From: Acanthornis magna
Lineage: Eukaryota > Chordata > Aves > Passeriformes > Acanthizidae
Assembly (NCBI GenBank): GCA_036785705.1
Contig: JAWUZG010000970.1
Location: 2,514,501-2,578,500 of the forward strand
DNA length: 64,000 bases
Reading direction: 5' to 3'
How positions within the stretch are numbered: the first letter of the stretch is position 1; every line of letters starts with the position of its first letter. The notes beneath the pieces are model-generated. The model saw only the letters and a list, made by a program, of their open reading frames with translations. It was not told the DNA's origin and did no database searches. Both the position numbers and the translations under genes were made by a program. Shown here piece by piece: positions 61,501 to 64,000 of the stretch.

Positions 61501-63871
61501 CAAAATCAAGTACATTAGTCTGAACAGAATTTTTTCAGAGTTTCAATTTTATAAGAAATATCAAAATACTATCTTTGTATTCCAATGCAGGCATGCACTG
61601 GATGAGAAAAACATTTTACTTTGACTAAATATTGTAGAGTTGCCATTACAGGTTGAAAAAGTTACTAGCTTACTCAAGCGAAGGTTAACTTTTTTTGCAA
61701 GCAGCTGTATCCTGCAATTTCAGCATTTGATAATGTAGATAATTCATAGAATTATAGAATTGTTTATGTTGGAAAAGACTTCTATGATCATTGAGTCCAA
61801 CTGTTATCCCAGCACTGCCAAGTCTACCACTGAAGCATGTCCCTAAGTTCCACATCTACACATCTTTTAAGTACCTCCAGGGATTGTGGCTCAACCACCT
61901 CCCTGGGCATCCTGTTCCACTCCTTTTGAATAAATTTTCCTAATATCCAATCTAAACCTCCTCTGGCTCAACTTTAGGCTGTTCTGTCACTTGTTACTTG
62001 GGAGAAGAGACCGAACCCCACCTGACTACAGCCTCCTTTCAGGCTGTTGTAGAGAGTGATAAGGTCCCTCTGAGCTTCCTTTTCTCCAGGCTAAACACTC
62101 CCAACTCCCTCAGCCGCTTCTCATAGAACTTGATTTCTAGATAATTTCTTTAGTGGATATACTAAAGAAAAAGCTGTGGTTGTGGAAATTCACACCCTTT
62201 AGCTGGTAAGACATACAAATGTTTCCAATGTTAAGGTAATTCCATAGTAATATAGTGTGTTGGTTTTGCTTGGCCCACTTTTTGCTAGTGGGTGGGGAGG
62301 GGGACAAAGATGGCTCCTGTGTGAAGGTTGTGGAAGTTTTTCACCATGTCCAGCAGAGCCAATCTCTGATGGCTCTGAAGATGATGGACATGCTGCTGGC
62401 CAAGCCTAGGCCAATTAGACATGTTAGTTATGCCTCTGTGAAAACATATTTAAGAAGAAATCAAAACAATGTGAGCACACACTTCTTTTTAGCCAGAGGA
62501 GGAGGAGGAGGTGAAAATATGTGAGGGGAAAACAACATGGAGGCACCAAGGTCAGTGGAGAAGGTGGGGGAGGAGGTGCTCCAGGTGCTGGAGCTGAAAA
62601 CCCTTTGCCAGCTGTGGTGATGACCATGGGGGAGCAGGTGGTCCCCCTGCAGCCCATGGAGTCCACAGGGGTGAAGAGGACAACACACAGCCTGTGGGGA
62701 GGTGCCCATGCCAAAGGAGCAGGTGGATGCCTGCAGGAAGCTGTGATCCAGTGGGAGTCCCAGTAGAGAGAAAGGCCTTGCTCCCGGGATGGAAACAGTC
62801 TGGCCTTGACTTGGAGGTCTGCACCCCATGGACAAGGACTCATCTTGTGTTGCAGCAGGTTTGGGTGAGCTGCTGCTTGTGAGGTTGGACCCACACCGAA
62901 GAAATTCGCAGAGGACTGTATCTCATGGGAGGGACCCCATGGCTAAGTAGAGGACACTTCTGGACTGACTAAGAAGAAACTTCATACCCTGCCCCCCCGG
63001 AGCTGTTGGTTGGAAGGAGGGAGGGGGGTGAGTGGAGAAACGGTGCCTTAAGAGGGAAAGGGGGTGAGTGAAGAAACAGTGTCTTAAGAGCTTATTTTTA
63101 CCTCTCATTTATCCTCTGTTAGGTTAATAAATCACTTTGCAACTTTAAGTTTTCAGCCTGTTCTTCCCTTTTCCTCAGTGCATCCTCCCACCAGTTCCTA
63201 TGCAAACTCATGAGTTCAGTGTGTGTTTAACAGTTTTTTTTCCTCTCCTCCGCACAGCTGGGGCAGGAGAGAGTAGAGAGAGCAGATGTTGTAGGTGCCT
63301 GGCATTTGGCCAGGGTCAAACCTCGACATATAGTTAGTTGAATGGGATGCATTGAAATGGTAAGCTTGAAACCTGCTTTCTACACTGAAATGTGTGATTG
63401 GGAGATCCAGTTAGCTTTTAAGTAAAAATGCAAATGGGCAGTAGTAAGATAGTACGATTAGTAGCTAAGTAAGATTAGAAAAGTGATTATATAGGTCCCT
63501 CTATGCTAGGTTTAAAAGGCAACACTTCATATGGTAACCTTTAGTTTTTTATACTTGAGGTTTTTTATGTTTTTAGTATATGTAAAGATGTATTTTATCT
63601 ATTTTCAAAAATTGCCTAGAAAATTAAATGCTAAGCTTATGAGAATGTAAGTTGCAAGCTGAATTGTGTGAACAAATTTGAGTGATGTGTTTGTGCTTCT
63701 GTTTCAGTGTGATTAAAGGTGCCTCTGATGTTTCCTAGGTGCACGTCAACAGACTGAGCTCTGCAATGAATCTCTCATGTTAGAAAAGTTGCCTGCCTGT
63801 GGAAAATCCTTTGAAGAGATGATGAAGAAAGTGGACTCAAAAAAGTGGTGCAACCTGACAGAATTTATCAT
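42542..63871 (+). CDS. RAMP3: RAMP3, receptor activity-modifying protein 3 (first three coding exons; 3' part beyond the window)
   Basis: Exon 1 is 42542-42593 (donor gtaagtg), exon 2 a 30-base microexon 59518-59547 (donor gtgagt), and exon 3 63739-63871 (donor gtaaga). Phases agree throughout. Exons 1 and 2 encode a signal peptide: an Arg-rich start, then the hydrophobic core [17 protein letters not shown]. Exon 3 encodes the RAMP ectodomain start, with [21 protein letters not shown] and KKWCNLTEF. This fits human RAMP3 (CNET, LERLPLCGKAF, WKWCNLSEF) better than RAMP1 or RAMP2. Three Cys and two N-glycosylation sequons (NES, NLT) are visible. RAMP3 is a single-pass membrane protein that pairs with the calcitonin receptor-like receptor to form an adrenomedullin receptor, and with the calcitonin receptor to form amylin receptors. 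The rest of the ectodomain, membrane segment and tail must lie past 64000. Confidence 0.93.
43944..44004. repeat. (AACACT)3 followed by (CA)n
   Basis: Three AACACT hexamers run directly into about 20 CA units. Confidence 0.95.
44645..44736 (+). repeat. Copy A of a short duplicated segment
   Basis: It shares acatccagaatggggc, agctggaaacat and a final gaatctaagcac block with copy B at 47406-47516, but lacks about 20 internal bases. I do not recognise the family. Confidence 0.75.
45555..45585. repeat. (GT)n dinucleotide repeat
   Basis: About 15 GT units with one TC interruption. Confidence 0.95.
47390..47545 (+). repeat. Copy B of a duplicated segment flanked by 21-bp direct repeats
   Basis: The 21-bp sequence at 47390-47410 (begins CCAGGCTGATG) recurs exactly at 47525-47545. 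Between them lies about 114 bp homologous to copy A at 44645-44736. This could be an insertion with a long target-site duplication, or a local tandem duplication. Confidence 0.8.
49918..50842 (+). mobile_element. Diverged solo-type LTR related to the one at 62.3 kb
   Basis: It shares an ordered set of blocks with 62256-63328: ctgctggccaag, gggaggaggtgctccagg, ccctgcagcccatgg, a poly(A) signal AATAAA (50677-50682) and a gtccagctgagg block near the end. Both ends are eroded and no target duplication is visible. It is an old plus-oriented LTR copy in RAMP3 intron 1. The 208-codon minus-strand frame over it is a shadow. Confidence 0.8.
51180..51412 (+). mobile_element. CR1 LINE 3' end with terminal repeat
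   Basis: Classic CR1 3' end on the plus strand: gaggttggatattaggaaag, gaacaggctccccagggaag, ggacttcagtggtccttgtg, ending in two copies of ATTCTATG/TTCTATGA. 5'-truncated. Confidence 0.95.
52475..52502. repeat. Poly-T tract (about T28)
   Basis: Uninterrupted run of about 28 T, without an attached retroposon body that I recognise. Confidence 0.9.
52765..54060 (-). mobile_element. CR1 LINE fragment on minus strand, split by a second CR1
   Basis: The left half (52765-52940) reads as reversed CR1: cttgggtcctgtcactggtc, agaagagatcaatgcc, gtagaccgcaatgaggtctt, ctcctcatatggcttccct. The right half (about 53874-54060) resumes where that text breaks: agccctccattggatgctc, cccaaaactgcacacagga, cagagcagagtgggacaatc. 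The plus-strand CR1 between them interrupted it. Confidence 0.85.
52941..53873 (+). mobile_element. CR1 LINE copy inserted in another CR1
   Basis: It begins inside the ORF2 reverse transcriptase ([19 protein letters not shown]), passes the gttccccagggatcagtgtt and gatgatctggatgaggg blocks, then the 3' UTR (gaaggtggtggagtcgttgt, gactcaatgatctcagaggt), and ends in TGATTCTATGATC. The reading frame is broken by stops. Its 5' end is truncated, as is normal for CR1. Confidence 0.93.
54061..59517. other. Rest of RAMP3 intron 1, nothing recognised
   Basis: AT-rich. A 132-codon minus-strand frame at 56983-57381 is low-complexity, Lys/Glu/Asn-rich and has no support. No transposon text was recognised. 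Confidence 0.4.
61210..61385. repeat. AT-rich low-complexity stretch with inverted and direct repeats
   Basis: About 175 bp of nearly pure A/T with repeated ACTAATTTAATACTA (about 61213 and 61321) and palindromic runs such as TATACTTATAAGTAT. Likely a decayed microsatellite in RAMP3 intron 2. Confidence 0.7.
61743..62140 (-). mobile_element. CR1 LINE 3'-end fragment
   Basis: It starts with the reversed tail ATTCATAGAATTATAGAATTG and continues through gttggaaaagacttctatga, cactgccaagtctaccactg, ccctgggcatcctgttcca and ccttttctccaggctaaaca. Same region as the 1.0 and 4.2 kb copies, and fuller. Confidence 0.95.
62256..63328 (+). mobile_element. Solo LTR, ERVL-like, with target-site duplication
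   Basis: The element runs from TGTGTTGGTTTTGC to CTCGACA (TG...CA, 1,073 bp) and is flanked by exact TATAG repeats (62251-62255 and 63329-63333). A 5-bp duplication is typical of ERVL-class elements. A TATTTAAG box lies at 62447-62454 and an AATAAA at 63126-63131, which set plus orientation. No internal region is present, so it is a solo LTR formed by LTR-LTR recombination. It lies in RAMP3 intron 2, sense to the gene, so its poly(A) signal could in principle be used. The long minus-strand frames inside it are shadows. Confidence 0.92.
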
Positions 63872-64000
63872 GTAAGAGTTAGTTTTGGCTTTAATAGTTC
63901 TCCCCTAATGCATATAAAATATTTTTTTTCCAGAAAATTGAAAACTTCCAGTGTTTTGTTGCCACTTGCAGAGGGCTACGCTGTAGCTCTTAAGCCCCAG
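63872..64000 (+). other. RAMP3: Start of RAMP3 intron 3
   Basis: Begins gtaagagtt after an incomplete codon (AT). No feature in the remaining bases; the next exon is outside the window. Confidence 0.8.

Larger units (their letters stand above)
59548..63738 (+). other. RAMP3: RAMP3 intron 2 (4.2 kb)
   Basis: GT...AG intron bounded by the 30-base microexon and exon 3. It holds the AT-rich stretch, a CR1 fragment and the solo LTR; the first 1.6 kb has nothing I recognise. Confidence 0.85.

Noticed and set aside
62424..62894. 156-codon minus-strand open frame
   Set aside because: Antisense to the solo LTR.

Overview
The window is nuclear DNA from a bird. The evidence is many CR1 LINE fragments in both orientations, avian-type ERVL and ERVK long terminal repeats, and two recognisable vertebrate genes, LRRC14B and RAMP3. 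The abundance of solo LTRs suggests a neoavian bird, perhaps a passerine, but that is inference. Coding sequence is sparse (under 2 kb of host exon in 64 kb). Most of the window is intergenic or intronic and moderately AT-rich, interrupted by two CpG islands.

Layout. 1-14.5 kb: no confident host coding exon; four CR1 fragments and a CpG island at about 3.1-3.6 kb next to a pentanucleotide repeat. 14.5-15.4 kb: three exon-like blocks with good splice sites and compatible phases, one carrying an in-frame stop. They look like the remains of a spectrin-repeat gene; PLEKHG4B is a guess from human gene order. 16.0-16.5 kb: degraded ERVL piece. 17.9-21.0 kb: complete two-exon LRRC14B, plus strand. 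21-26.2 kb: intergenic, with one unexplained 154-codon minus-strand ORF. 26.19-31.55 kb: an ERVK-class provirus with both LTRs, a PBS complementary to tRNA-Trp, a reduced gag, protease, reverse transcriptase, RNase H and integrase, broken by frameshifts and lacking env. 34.35-35.32 kb: minus-strand ERVL LTR with its PBS and leader. 35.3-42.2 kb: intergenic. 42.2-64 kb: RAMP3, whose CpG-island promoter, exon 1, a 30-base microexon and exon 3 are present; the last exon lies beyond the window. RAMP3 introns hold two related LTRs, a CR1 nested inside another CR1, further CR1 fragments and a short duplicated segment with 21-bp direct repeats.

The two host genes are on the same strand but are not known to act together: LRRC14B is a PRAME/LRRC14-type leucine-rich-repeat protein, and RAMP3 is a single-pass partner of calcitonin-family GPCRs. 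In human they lie on different chromosomes (5p15.33 and 7p13), so their adjacency here is worth noting. The most interesting mobile element is the 5.4-kb provirus. It combines an alpharetrovirus-like PBS and LTR layout with a separate pro frame, a candidate -1 frameshift site at pro/pol, and a heptad-like 42-bp tandem repeat where capsid and nucleocapsid coding would be expected.
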